The notes: generated by a model from the sequence alone, not told the origin. Shown: positions 23,559 to 36,100, counted from the stretch's first letter. The stretch: 64,000 nucleotides of DNA from Pseudomicrostroma phylloplanum (GCA_039545275.1 BCHS01000006.1:310001-374000); one strand, 5' to 3'. Numbers and translations are program-made.

Positions 23559-25047
23559 CTAGTCACACAGGCACTGCGCCAGGTATCGAGCTGTTGGCAG
23601 TGCGGACAAGGTGGGCGGGTGGCGAAGAGGGGCCGGGGTCAGCCTTCTCCCAAGTCTGAGCCGTTGGGACACTTACCGTAGCTCTGCTTGTACTCGTCGT
23701 CCCATCTTGACAGGGCTGCTCGATTGGAGAAGACATCCTCGAAGGTCCACTGTCAGATGGTGAAGATCTTGCTGATTCAGCCTCCTACCACTCTTATCAC
23801 TAGAGTATGCCGTCGCTCGACTGACCTTCATTCCTGGCTTATCAAGCTTTGCAGAAGTCTTGTCCTGTTCCTGTCCGATCCTCAAATCTGGTCCAGGATC
23901 GGGGCACACAATGTAGAAGCAGCCGGTCTCGAGCTTGTCCAGTGCATACTCAGCTGTCATAGACGCCGTTTGCTGTCCCAACGGCTGCCACAATTCGTTG
24001 TCGATCGCAGTTCCTAGGTGCTGCACGACGCCCGGCACCAGTAGATGTGCACTTGCTTTGCAGGCCTTGTCTTGCTTCAAGTCGTTGGCCAATTGTTCAG
24101 CAAAGACTCTGATCGCGGCTTGACTTACACTGTAAGCCGCGCCCCACTTGGGGCTGGCATCGAAAGCCGCCTTAGATCCGGTGATGACAATGAATGATCG
24201 AGTGTCTCTCATCACAGCAAGGAATTGCTGTACAGTGTTGATTACTCCATGAATGTTGGCATTGAGAATGTTGTCCCATCCAGTCGATTCCGATGCCGTA
24301 GTGGAGCCACCTAGCTGTGCATTAGCATGCAGCACGGTGATTGGGGAGTCTTTGTAATGCCTGTGGGTGATCATGTACAATCAGTCAGACTGTGCCACGC
24401 TCTCTGCTACCCTTTCTTCAACACCACGCCAACTTACTTTCGAATCTGTTTGACGAAGCGTGCCATCTGGGTCTTGCTCTTTGTATCTACTTGGGCCGCA
24501 AAAAATGGACTGGGCACATCGACTAAGGCGGCCTGCTCAGCCTCGCAGATAGCCACATTCATTCCTAGTGCCCAGTACACCATCGCAAAAGCTCTTCCAA
24601 TACCGGAGTTCCCGCCGGTTATTACCGCTGTACAGCCTGATCGGACAGCTGGAGAAGACAGGTGGGTGAGCTCGTCGCAGTCCCATCATGAAGCGCGCAG
24701 CAGAAAGCCATTGGCATGTGTGCCTCGTGATGCCGCAATGCGGACACTCGATCGCGAACTCACGCTTGTCGTCCGTCTGACTGCCAACAGTCCATTCACA
24801 CCCCCACACATGTGCCCAGCCTGCGGCAAAGTATGCCGGCTGGCTCACAGGTCTGCGGAACTGCAGAGCGAGGCCGACATTCTGTCTTGACTGGGGAGAT
24901 GGCTTATCTGTCAGCCTGATCCACCCGTGATCGTATGCCTGGCTTTACCTAGCGGTGGTACGGTGTCACCCGAGAGACACTCACCTCTACTGGCCTAGAC
25001 GGTGAGCACGAGCGTCCCAGGTTGCTCTCGAGTTTGTTCAAGGGCAT
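23559..25047 (-). CDS. Short-chain dehydrogenase/reductase-like protein with degenerate active site
   Basis: Six exons, 25047..24985, 24881..24764, 24648..24438, 24360..23826, 23749..23677 and 23590..23559, give 343 residues with all phases consistent. The Rossmann nucleotide-binding motif is TGGNSGIG at residues 71-78. The usual NNAG motif appears as ANAQ (about 144-146), and the catalytic segment is Y207-SVS-Q211, where SDRs normally have Tyr-X3-Lys. So the cofactor site looks intact but the proton-relay Lys is replaced by Gln, and activity may be altered or lost. The ~60-residue N-terminal extension (NVGLALQFRRP...) and first two exons are less certain. Substrate unknown. It is divergent from the acidic multi-exon gene. 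Confidence 0.72.
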
Positions 25048-26082
25048 CGTTCTTGAAGTTTGGTTGCAGTCAGGAGTGATCCGGTCTATGACCAAGTCAG
25101 TCAGATGGAAAGGGCAGGTATCGGGCAAAGTATGTCTAGTCAGTGCAAGACGGAAGAGTGGCCGATGAACTGGCTGTTCAGGGCTTTATAGGTGCGAGGA
25201 AGCAAAAGAGGAAAGTACACTGAGGCATGCCGAGGAACACATCATCGGCTGCTCAGTAGGGCAAACCACGATTTCACATATAGCTCCTAAGCACTTTCCT
25301 CCCATCGGATCAGACAGTCATCAGAGTACGGACTCTACATAGCAAAGACGCGACCAAAGCGTTCGCAATCGCGCGACTGTACTGAGCCAAACGAGAGACG
25401 CGGGCAGCCCTAGCCCCTATCTGACGCTTGTAAATGGTGGCCTCAATTGCCTGTCTACTTCATATACTAATCTCGACCCACATCCGCGGCCGACAGTCAG
25501 AGACGCTCTAGGACCTCACCGCTGCCGAAATGCGCAGCTGCCGTCATTGACAAGAGGTTGCCCGAGATTGCCGTCCGTGCAAGGCACGCGTGTGCTGCTC
25601 CGCGCCTTGCTTTGCGCGCCCGGCACGGAGGGGCCTGCTGATTCTCTTCGTAAGGTCCTGGGATTTCTATGCATGTGTCCTGGTGCAAGCCGGCTTTTCA
25701 ATGATGGTCTGCCCGCATTGATGGGATGGCGCAGCCGACAACCCGTGTAGGGTCAGTCTGAATGCGCGCCATGTTGCACTTTGCTTTGTACTCGATTATC
25801 TCAGGGGCTAGCCGTGTGTAGCGGCTCAAGGGGGATCGAGCGGGGGATCTGAGCCCTTCTCCCCTCGGATTGATGGCCTACTCGAACTGTACTCAAAGGT
25901 ACTCAAGCTTCCTTATTTACCCACCAAGGCGTTCGACTTGACATCAACACTAGATCGTCCCCTGCCCCTGATCTAGCGTTTCACCCCATCCTCTCCTTTC
26001 TCCGCTTCAACACTGAGCTTTCCTGGACTCCTCCGAGCGTCACAGCGACCTCTTCCCTAATTCTTCCTCCCTCTTCTCAAGA
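25048..26082. promoter_or_regulatory. Long divergent intergenic region (SDR gene / acidic multi-exon gene)
   Basis: A 1035-bp stretch between two start codons on opposite strands. It includes a TACTCAAAGGTACTCAAG direct repeat at about 25892-25909 and a pyrimidine-rich leader (about 25990-26070). No coding region is supported. Confidence 0.45.
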
Positions 26083-27519
26083 ATGTCTGAGTCTCAACAG
26101 ACTGAGCTGAGTACAGTCAAGGCTATCCAGGTAAGTTTATCGGACTGGAGAGGACCCCAATGCTGTCTCTCAATACGATGCTCGCTCTCTTGCGGTGGCG
26201 CTCTCAGCCTGTCCCAGAGCTGGTGGAGCTCTCCGAGGTAGGTTCGATGTCGACTGAAGGCATGGTCGGGTGATGCTGTTAACAATACAATATCCTTTGA
26301 TGTGCGGCACATCAGACCACCCCTACAATCGATTCAGATGGGCTTGGCATTGCAAAGGTGAGTACGGAGCCGTCGTCCACCACCACCATCTAGCGTGACC
26401 GATGGCCGTACGTTTCTGATACGCTCTACTGGTGCTGCACGTCCGCACTTTCCATCCGCACTTTCCAAAGAAGGCAAATGAGCATGACCTCGTTCCAGCC
26501 TCCCTTGAAGAGGAGACTGCTGATATCAACAGCTCCGAGGGCATGGTGAGACAGACTGCGCTGGGGGCCGCTATCTGTTCGAGATACTTGTATTGACTGT
26601 GCAGCACCCTCTCCTTCGTCAGACTACCTTCACTGCTGCAAAGAAAGATAAGCGCCAGTCCGTCATTGCCAAACTTCTTGGATTCATGAGAGAGAAAAAG
26701 TGAGCAAGAGTTAACTCGGCAAGATCTATTCGGATCAAGATATCAGGACTGACACGTCTTCCTGCTCGTCCGCGTACTCAGCCCTAAGAAAGCCGAAGAG
26801 GAGCCATCTTTCTTCGACACTAAGATCGAGGAAGAGCAGGCAGTCGCAGGCGCCGATGATACCGCTATAGCTGTTGCGGACGAAGCAGTAAGCCTAAGAC
26901 TGGTGGACCCCGGACCTAAAGTGCGCGCTGCTGACGCCAATACATTCACACGCTCTTCAGGCTGCTGCTGATGGCAGTGCGTCAAGTATGCCAGAACACC
27001 TAGAGGAGAAGGTAAGAGAAGCTCCAACTACATCTTCCCTGGTCCAAATTATGGCTGATGTGTTGCTCCATCCTACTATTCAAGTCTGTCGAAGCAGCGG
27101 CCGCTGAGACTGAAACTGTGTCCCCTGCACCTAAGGAGAGGATGGGCCGAAGGCTCAGCACTCGCCTCGGCGGCTTCTTCGGCAAAAAGGAGGCTAAGTC
27201 TGTGCAATCGAAGGACGCCAACATAATCGAGACGGTGGCGGAGGCTGCCGACGAGCCCACTGAACCAAGTGGCGAGCCGAAGGGAGCCACCATCCTCGAG
27301 ACGTCAGCCGAAGCTACGAGCAAGCCAGCCGAGCCAGCAGCTGAGATGAAGGCAGCCGATACGGGGGAGCCCGTCGAGGCCATCAACGGGCCTAGCGAGC
27401 CAATACAAACGACCGGAGGGTAAGTCGGGTGGTCCAGGACATTGTAGCCGTGGGAGCTTTTCACAATCACTGACACGACTCTTGCTTTAAGGGTCAGAGC
27501 TGCTGAGACTGTCGCATGA
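26083..27519 (+). CDS. Acidic, Ala/Glu-rich protein of unknown function, nine small exons
   Basis: Nine exons can be chained with consistent phases: 26083..26130, 26208..26237, 26316..26357, 26471..26545, 26605..26699, 26782..26887, 26961..27011, 27085..27419 and 27492..27519, giving 269 residues. It is not recognised. Most exons encode acidic, disordered sequence (PELVELSE, EEETADINSSE, EPSGEPKG). Two related basic amphipathic motifs stand out: DKRQSVIAKLLGFMREKK (exon 5) and MGRRLSTRLGGFFGKKE (exon 8), each with an Arg-X-Ser site followed by a Gly-Phe helix. They could be membrane- or protein-binding helices regulated by phosphorylation; that is inference. No signal peptide. The density of exons in 1.4 kb is high for this window. 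Confidence 0.68.
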
Positions 27520-27879
27520 GGCTGCGATCAGTGCTATTGGTCCCGGCTTGGTCATTGCGTGTATCCCTTCCCGTATAGCTGTCCTTGTCCAGTCTTGCCT
27601 TGTTCGGCTTCGTGTTGCAAGATATCCTGTGTGTGTCTAGTCCCCTCTTGCCTCCTGCCTGATAGTCCCTTCACCTTGCCGCTGCAAATACTCTACGAAG
27701 ATGCTTAGCCGCGCCTCTTGACCGAGGCCGAGTGGATTTGAAATCACGCCCCTCACGGAAAGAGAAAGTCTCGACGAGACTCACTTTCGCTACACGACCT
27801 TGTCTGATTCCACCGACTTTATCTGACCTTCGCATCTGCCCGCCCTGAGCAACACCAGTACCCAGTCGTACCGACTTCG
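27520..27879. promoter_or_regulatory. Intergenic region upstream of the CCC1-like gene
   Basis: A 360-bp stretch between tandem plus-strand genes. It should contain the CCC1-like promoter. Nothing distinctive is seen. Confidence 0.35.
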
Positions 27880-29291
27880 ATGACTTGCGAAGGCTGCACA
27901 TGCTCCCAAGCCTGTGGCAGTGCTACATCGAACACTCTTCGCCACAAGTCTACTGCCAAGAACGGCGGTGAATCCAGGCCACTCTGGTCCACCACACCTG
28001 CAAAAGGCAGCAATGACCAGGCGTACGGCTCAGTATCCTCGATGGAGCCCATAGGATCGTCCACGAGTGGTGCTCCTGCTGTAGCTCCCGAACGCTGCGA
28101 GAGCAACAACGTCTTTCGAGGAGGAGTCTGCTGTCGCGAGCTCAAGGCCAGCGATCAGAGACGTCTAGTCGATCCGGACATGGTCAGAGACGTCATCATA
28201 GGTTTGAGCGATGGCCTTACTGTGAGTACAAAGACGCACGTGTGCACGCCTGCCATGTATATGAAAACAGTCCAAGGGGCAGGTCATAGGCAGAATGTCT
28301 TACTGACAGCGTTACACTGGCTACACCCGGCTCAGGTGCCCTTTGCTCTCACCGCCGGGCTCTCTGGAGTAGGATCTACCAGGCTCGTCGTCGTTGCTGG
28401 CCTGGCAGAGCTGGTCAGTGGCGCTATCTCCATGGGTCAGTAGAAGGGCAGGATGCAATACCTCAGATCCTGGCTGGTCTGGCCCCCTTCTGACTCCAGA
28501 GCTGTTGTCCTCCCACCGCTCCCCGGTCCTCGTCTTCGCCGCACCATGGCAGGCGTGGGTGGCTTCCTTTCTGCCCAGGCCGAACTACAACACTACGAGT
28601 GGACGAAACGTCAGACTAGAGAAAGAGTAAGTACCTTGGCTGCAGGATCAACCCACTCGGGCTCTCTACATCGTTCGTCAGGATGCCGCTGACCCTGTGG
28701 CCTTGCATTGACCTTCCTGCTCTTGCTCAGATGGCCCGCTCCTGTTCCAGCGCAGTGACGGATGAGATCAATGATATTTTGGGCCCTTATGGTATACCAA
28801 CCGATGTAGCAGCTCTCGTCGCCTCCAAACTCCGGCTGGCGGCGGCAGACATGCGACAATCCGACGGATCTTCTCTTCCACTACCTGCTACGCACCAAGG
28901 AGGCGGACAGGATACAGGTGAGGAAGCTGAGGAAAAGGGTCTCACTCCTTTCATCCTTCGATTGGGAGAGGGCCTCGAGCCCATATCGACCTCAAGAGCA
29001 TGGCAATCCGCTCTCACCATAGGCCTTTCTTACTTCCTCGGTGGCCTTCTTCCTCTCTTTCCTTATATACTTCTTGAGTCGATACAGACGGCACTTTTCA
29101 CATCCGTTGCAGTCACAGGGCTGGTTCTGTTGTTTTTCGGCGTACTCAAGACCAAATTTACCGGAGGCGAGGAGGGACTGAAGGGGTATGGTTATGGCGC
29201 CGTCAGCACATTGGCTGTGGGTGGGCTGGCTGCAGGAGCTAGTTGGCTGATTGTGCGAAGCCTAGAGGGTGCAAAGGAAGGAGGTATGTGA
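27880..29291 (+). CDS. CCC1: CCC1/VIT1-family vacuolar iron/manganese transporter
   Basis: Exons 27880..28221, 28336..28435, 28553..28626 and 28731..29291 give 358 residues. The family moves cytosolic Fe2+ and Mn2+ into the vacuole in exchange for protons. Membrane core motifs: MVRDVIIGLSDGLT|VPFALTAGLSG, LVVVAGLAELVSGAISMG, then GGFLSAQAELQHYEW leading into the cytosolic metal-binding helices. Three C-terminal membrane segments follow (ALTIGLSYFLGGLLPLFPY; ALFTSVAVTGLVLLFFGVL; GAVSTLAVGGLAAGASWLIV). The linker of about 60 residues between helices is longer and more acidic than usual. The N-terminus starts with four Cys in the first 12 residues (CEGCTCSQAC), which may or may not bind metal. 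It converges with MPC1. Confidence 0.92.
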
Positions 29292-29590
29292 AGATTGACA
29301 GACTGTGGCCATGTGGAGCCTGCAAGGTCTGTGTACACGTATGAGCAGGCGCATGAGCTTAGGTCAACCACTCCTTCGCCTGTCTGAAGGTATTGCATTG
29401 CCTAAGTACCTCTCGTTCTTCGTGCCGCTGAACACTAGTGGTCAATGTGAAAACACTCTCTTGACGTACTCAAGAAAGAACTGCCAACGCTGCGTCTACG
29501 TTTCAAGGGCTAGCCGTGGGCAGCTGCCCATTTACACCCTTTGCCTCGATGCGCTTGTCTTTGCCTCCCATGTAATGATAGTTCTGATCG

Positions 29591-30287
29591 TTAAGAAGGG
29601 CGCGATGAAGATTCGGGGGCGGCGTCAGCAAATATCTCGCTCATTGCCCATTCATATCGCTTCTACATTGCGAGCTGGTCTTCTTGTCGCCGTACTCACT
29701 ACGAACCTACCCCCTTGCACAATTTGCGCAGAGGCATTTGTCATATGGCAAGCCATCAAAAGGTAATTCCTCGGCGTGACCCTCCAAGCAAACCAGGAAA
29801 AAACAGTCGAGTAGCAAGCCAGCGCCGTGGTCATGGTCCCTGAAATAACCTCCTCGTCCTTTTTCAGGTCAGCGATTGCTGCCAAGGGGAGGCCCCAGTC
29901 TGTGGCAGGGGAGATATGCGAGCGGCAGTGGTGATGGGGAGACGTGGTCAACGACTGGTACAGGAGCAGCCAAGGGTATGGGTCGGCGCTCCTCTGTGAG
30001 GTTCAAGAGCACGATCTCCCAGCTCGTGCATTCCGGACCCACTGCCGGAGCGGCCTAAATGGCCTTTGCTTGGCATACTGAGGCAGAGTCGTTGATCTGT
30101 CATACCTCGCCTTCGAGACCAGCTTGAAAGCTCCCATGTTGTCCCCCACACATTCTGGCGGCGCAGCCTAGGCTGCCAAGCTGGGCGCACCGCCTTACTC
30201 ACTAGCGACGGGACCCCAAAAGTGAGTCGAGAAGAAGTACTGCCGAGCTGCTGGTGAGCGCAGCCATGCGGAGAAGGAAGAGGCCAT
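29591..30287 (-). CDS. MPC1: Mitochondrial pyruvate carrier subunit MPC1
   Basis: Exons 30287..30203, 29899..29700 and 29662..29591 give 118 residues, the size of MPC1. MPC1 pairs with MPC2/3 in the inner mitochondrial membrane to import pyruvate. Splicing rebuilds YFFSTHFWGPVA|NWGLPLAAIADLKK, then ISGTMTTALACYSTVF, AWRVTPRNYLLMACHMTN and AQIVQGGRFV, all characteristic of MPC1. Intron 1 is 303 bp. The last intron is only 37 bp (GTGAGT...TGTAG) and leads to the tail KRYEWAMSEIF. The antisense open frame over this locus is a shadow. The promoter region is shared in tandem with the VCX1 3' end. Confidence 0.92.
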
Positions 30288-30749
30288 GGCGGACACTGTG
30301 ACCCTGTAGGATGGTAGCAGCGGCGAGGAGGAGAACGGCGCTGACCCTTGTATGAAGACTTGCTGCTGGGAAGCTGGATCGTCTGTTGGGAGTGGGCGAG
30401 TATGGTGGGGCGGGTGGACTAGCTCTAGTCTCGAGAGCCTCGGAAGTGGGTGCGCGCGGGGGCGGACTGTAGATTAGACGAGTACCACGAGGGCAACCCC
30501 ACCTCACCATCACCCATCTGCTCACACCAAGACGTGACATCGCGGCGAAGAGGAGCAGCAGATATAAACAAATCATTCACAGAGGGGGAATCAAAATCAC
30601 AAAGTAGCGTCACAGGGGCAAAATGCACAGTAGTACAAGAAGGGGCCCGTCCCTCGACCTGCAGACCAGCCCAGCATGGCCATTGTGATCGGGCTTCCAT
30701 GGCCCGCTCGACCGCTTCGTCTTGTGCTCGGGAGTCGTCGCGAATCCTC
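30288..30749. promoter_or_regulatory. Intergenic region (MPC1 promoter / VCX1 3' end)
   Basis: A 462-bp stretch between two minus-strand genes. It should contain the MPC1 promoter. No gene is supported. Confidence 0.35.
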
Positions 30750-32686
30750 CTAACTACATACAGAGTCGGGAAACAGCTCAGACGCGCTCGAAGGTTCCAC
30801 AAACCATGTCACGAGGGCAATGATGAGGTAGACCATGATCAAGAGCCAGCCCTCCATGTAATTTGACTTGCCGTCCGAGATGGCGTAGTTGACGATTAAC
30901 ACCGCCAGAAAGAGGAGTATGGCAATGAAGGGATCGAAGAGGAGACTGAGAGGCTTGCCTGCAATCCAAGATATGATGACTAGTAGTGGAATGACAAAGG
31001 TCGAGATTTGAATCGAGGAGCCAACGGCAATGCCCATTGCCAAGTCCATTTTGTTCTTGGAAGCCCCGGACACCGCGGACCAGTGCTCGGCAGCATTTGA
31101 CACTATAGGCAAGAGGATCAGACCTACCCAGGTTTGAGAGAGGGCGCCTGTGCAAGTGACACCATTGATGCTGTCTACGAGCCATTCCGATGTAACGCCT
31201 ACTAGGGCCGTAGAGACGCAGAGGAGGCCTATTGCTACACCGATATTGAGGGTAGGCTCCTCAGTGCTCTCTTCATCGTCATCGTAGAGCTGCTTGTGAG
31301 AAGAGAGCGAAAAGAACAGATATCCGCCATAGATGACCAAGAGGATGACACTGACGCCTCGAGACACTTTTAGCAGGTCAATGCGCTCCTGAGGATCTTG
31401 AATCGACTCTCCAAGAGTTGCATGAAAGCCAGCAGGAATGAGTACCGCGATGACCGCCATTGCCAGTAGGCTGGAATTGAGCTGTGCGGCCGTTTGCTTG
31501 AACTCCTGCTCGGAGTAGCGAAGACCCCCGACGAGGAAGCTGACAGCCACAAAGAAGAAGAGGGTAAGCTCACGAGCTCTGAAAAGCTTGCCTTGTCTAT
31601 GCTCGGCGGGAGCTAGGCATAAATCCGCCTCGTCTGTACTCACCAAGTCCCTAGCACCAACAGGACGTTGCTCAGTACGGATCCAATGAGCGATGTTTGC
31701 ACAATGGTGAGCTCACAGTGGAACAGCGCAATGATAGCTACAATGAGTTCCACGGCATTGCCGAGAGTCGCATTGATGAGCCCACCCAGCGTCTGGCCGA
31801 CTCGAAGGGCAATCTCTTCGGTTCCAAAGGAGAGTAACTGTGCCAAGGGTATGATAGCCAGAAATGCGGTGATGAAGACAGCTAGATTATTCCCGAGGTG
31901 TGCCTGGCAACTTTGCGCATTTGTTGAGTCACCGCGATCCAAAGCAAAGTAGAGGGCCCAAGAAATGGGTATGCATACCAGAAGGAGATTGAAGGGCGAA
32001 GCGAAGAAGACGTTCTTGAGTGACTGCAGCGTGTTTGGCGCCGGCTGAAGGCGGTGTTCGGGCTTGAGTAGGTCTGTGAAGGATCTATCGATCGATGCGT
32101 GTAGAGGAGCCCAGCGCGAAATGGGAGAGAAAGGGTCAGAACAAGGGTCGGGCGGCAGAGACAAGAGCGAAGCATCACAGTGTCTCAAGCACATTGGAGA
32201 GGGGCAAGAGGGGAAGTTCGTCCCTTCTGTTCGTCTAGGAGCGCCAGGTGCCATCCACTTGACAAGATGTGAGACTCACTTGGCTCCTAACTCGCTCCTC
32301 ATCGTCATCCTCCGAGGCGGAGCTCCATATCCTGACAGTCCAAATCCTTGACTGGAGGCGTTCTTCTCGGTCTGGGTATCTCTTGTGACAACCCTCTTGC
32401 GTGTTGCACTGCCTCGAGCGACCGAGGTTTCGTCCAGCGGTGCGCCACTGGTGGCGGCAGCATTGCCATTGGGTGTGCCGTTGCAGTCCAAGCTCAGGCT
32501 GGAAGCTGCTTGCTCCGACCCTGGTGCTACAGCGGAGCGAGAAGCACTTTTCCAAGTCACTTCGGGAGAGACGGTGCCTCGCTCTAGGTCAGCATTGTGT
32601 GGCAATGCTTCGATTCGATCGCCATGGTCATCAGCATCAGCGCTGCCTCTGTAAGGGTGAGAGAGTGGAGGTGCTGGTTGGGGCAT
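30750..32686 (-). CDS. VCX1: Vacuolar Ca2+/H+ antiporter VCX1 (CAX family)
   Basis: Exons 32686..32280, 32084..31644 and 31539..30750 give 545 residues. CAX proteins load Ca2+ into the vacuole against protons. Both alpha-repeat signatures are present: GNAVELIVAIIAL (residues ~244 on) and LLPIVSNAAEHWSAV. Around eleven hydrophobic segments can be seen, with an acidic loop (DDDEESTEEP) between the halves. The junction LGT|CFLVGGLRYSEQ matches the family. The N-terminal ~135 residues are a hydrophilic Ser/Ala-rich cytosolic region with a basic/Thr patch before the membrane domain; this is longer than in yeast Vcx1. The acceptor of exon 2 (32084) is one of two in-phase choices. Ca2+ handling links it loosely to MID1 further along. 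Confidence 0.92.
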
Positions 32687-33169
32687 TTCAAGTGCGAAAA
32701 GGCGGGAGGCACTAGATGATAGCTACTCTTGCTCTGAGCTGTAGACGAGACGAGAGCTGATGTCAGTGTTGGATACGAAAGGCCAGGGGCGACGGAGGTA
32801 GGGAAACTCCGTGCAGAGGCGGGGAGGAAGGGAGGCCCTGCAGAGGGCCCGGTGACGCCACAGAGCCACGCGGGTTGCATCGGCCTGCACGCCGACGCGG
32901 CCATAGTCTAGCAGGGACGCAGTCCGTTCGTCTCGCAAAGGAGGCCCCTCGGTGCATGGTCAACAACACCTTCGTGTACGTCAACGATCTCTAAAGCAGC
33001 AGAGGGGTATTGATTTCATGATCAAGGCACACGTCATGGGGCAAGGGTATATGAGTGTGGTGATACAAAGGTGTACTATGCCCGAGCAATCGCCTCAGCG
33101 TGCGGCAAGCGGTACCGTGTGACAAGAAGCCACCTCGGACCTTTGTGGCACTATATCCATTGACCAGTC
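32687..33169. promoter_or_regulatory. Intergenic region (VCX1 promoter / RasGEF 3' end)
   Basis: A 483-bp stretch between two minus-strand genes. No coding region or distinctive motif is supported. Confidence 0.35.
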
Positions 33170-36100
33170 TCAATCATCCGGTGGGGAGAGCTGGGTCATC
33201 TGGTGGCCATCGAGGCACCGCAGTCGAAGACACTTGTTGTACAGAGTCCCATCGGCTTCGTAGGCGTATGAAGCCGCTTTCTGTTGCAAGGCCAGTATAG
33301 TCTTCACAGTAGATCCCAGCTGCTCTACCTTGAGCATATTGACGCTCGATTGCGAAGGGACGTTCGAAAAGTATGCAGGCAGGTTCGCACGCTCCAGTGG
33401 GTTGATCTGCGAGCGCTGGACATGCTCAGCCTGGGCGAAGGCATGCGCGGAGCTCAGCGACGCCTTCGAGCCAATGAACGAAGGAAGGCGGTGCCACCTG
33501 TCCAGGTCTGAGATGAAGAGGCCAAAGAAAGGGACGCACCGACTTGTTGCAGCGATCAGCACTTCGTTGCGGCCGGCGTGGCGGACAGGGGCGCCTCGGG
33601 GAGCTTTTGAGGGACCACTGCACGTGATCAGCTCTTCTAGGTTGCCATCGGTAATCAATTCGTGCATCGCTGCGCGCAGATGACGGAAATCGTCTCGAGG
33701 ACTGGTCAGAGCCTTGAGATCTCTGAACACTCGCATCTCCCACGAGCCCATCTTCGCCCAGGTCTTGTGGAGATGTTCGACCCAAGGAGACTGAAGCCCG
33801 AGGCAGATCTCCACCAAGGTAACGAAGTTGCATTGCTGATAGCATTTAAAGGCGACTCGGATGAGTTTTGAGATTACCGCGACACGTTCTTCGACGCGTC
33901 GGGTCAGCACCACCTGACTAGCAACCCAATTGCATGTCAAGTTGAAGCGAGCCACAATCGTTTCCACATCGGTCCGGGGGTGGCGCTCTCCAGCAGCCTC
34001 GGCCCTTTGGCGAGCTTGACACTGTGCCTTGTAGTAGGCTTCCCAGTCGACGACCTCATACGGCTGACTTCGTTCCCGCCAGCGATTTGTCACCAAATCG
34101 GTCCAGTCAATAGCACAAAAGAGTTCCCGCTCGATCAGAGTAAAGTGCTGAGCAATTGCCTCGGATCTGTGATCGAGCAAGAAGCAGCGATGAACAGGAG
34201 GGAGTGGCTGTGGTCCAGGTATTCCAGTAGGTGGTGGTCTGGCTTTGGCTTTAAGTTCCAAGATCTCAATACCAGGAAGTAGTCCTGAAGACGGCTCAGA
34301 GGCAGGCTGAGGTGTTTGCCTTGCTTCAGCGACGTTCGCCGGGTCAGTATCGTATCCGCAAGCAGCCACCTCGCCGGGTGCCGTTGCAAATGAGAACGGA
34401 TCGGCTAAGAATGACGTTGCCATGCCCGAGTCTGCTTCCGCACACGGCTGTGAAGATCTGTTACGCCGTGGCAGTCGATGTGCAGACGGCAGACAATGAC
34501 CTGCCTCCGACACCACCACTTGCTCTGTATCAGCCTCAGGACTGGCCAGCTCCGCGGCTTGACGACTTCGACTGTTTGCCCACAGAGCTTCTACACGCTG
34601 CGCGCGTGCCAGTCTCTTGCCTTCATCGATGAAGCCCTCCAAGCGTCGCAAGGCTTCCTCGACGCCACCCGGTGCTTCGTCTTCGTCACTCGCGAAATCC
34701 TCAATGCGAAAACCTTGGACAAGCTCATAGCCTGCTAAAGCATCGTCAGGGTCCATCATCTCGACTTGTTCTGAGGAAGAGAGATCACTCTCCCGACAAG
34801 AGTCAGTCATACGATCGCTGTGCGCCTTGAGGGACGAGCTTGCCGAAATCCTTGCTCGTGTTGTATCGAGCATTTTGGCGTTGCACGACGAAGTGGCTTG
34901 TGTGCTTGATGCTTGAGCGTTCCCACTCCTGTTTGCGGTTCGCAGGTCTCTGGCCCCAGGAAGACGCCTCAGTGCCTGCCTTACCACCCCGTCGTCTTCG
35001 TCGCTGGAGAGATCTATATCATCGATTTGAACAATATTCGGGCGCTCAGCGAACGGGCCGATCAAGTGCAGCAGTGTAGCATACGACACCTGTGAGACAG
35101 TCTCAGCAGCGGAGGGGGAGCTCGTGCGGGAGGGCAAGGACATTGGAGTCAGTCGGTCCCGCTCGGGAAGTTGGGCGTCAGCGGCTCTGTGGGCAGCCGG
35201 TCTGAGGGTTCGGTTGCTGATGGCGTGACGCGTCGCCCGGAGAACGTCTTGTCGCTCTGGACAACTCGACTGAGAGGGCCCTCCTGGGGACGCGTACCGC
35301 GATGGTGAGCGCGACAAGCCATTCGAATGGCTGTAATGCCTTTCCCTCGCCGTCGCATTCAATGGTAGCCGATCAAGATTAGCGCCGTCAAGCGAGCACG
35401 CCCTTGCTCTCTGAACTCTGCAGCTTTGGCCAGAGCATACACCGTCGTACGAGTCTCGAAGACTTGAGTTTCCAGACGATCGGTCGACGATGAGTGCTTG
35501 CTGACCCCGTTTCGACTCCCAATAGGGGTTGGTTCGGGGAGCAGCAAAATCCAGTACGCTATCAAGAGTGTCACTGGACACAGTGCTAGACGTGCCCAGA
35601 CTGGGAGTATGGTCGTTGAGGTGTCCAATTGCGAAGCTGCACTCCCGATCTCTGTAGGCACCTCCCTCCCGACCCTGCTCGCAGAACCTTACCAGATCCT
35701 TGATGCCATCTCGCACAAAGAGTAGATCAGAGCGTCGACAATGATAATCGGCGAGCGTGTCTCTTGCGCTGTGCAATTTTATGCCACCGTTGCCCATTGA
35801 CCTTTTTATCCGGGCCAGTGCCTCTACCGTGCTAGAGATGGCTCGGGTCAAGGGGTCATACGAAAGTGTTGGCATAGAAGCCGGCACAGCCACATCCTCG
35901 GAGCCCGTACGATCTAGTGACGTGTAGCTGGACTGTCTAGGCTGCGCCAAGATCGTCGTTTCGATGGGCACGAGACCGGAGGGCTTTGCCAGGGTCTGCA
36001 GTCTGCGTAAGTCGTTGCTATTGCGCTCCGTGTGAGAGTCCGAGATATTCAGTGGTGAGTGCGTCTCTACACCCGCTGTCAAGGGAGCCATGTCTTGCAC

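Noticed and set aside
29305..29766. Plus-strand open frame of 153 codons
   Set aside because: It lies antisense to the MPC1 exons, whose minus-strand translation is strongly conserved; its own translation has no recognisable content.
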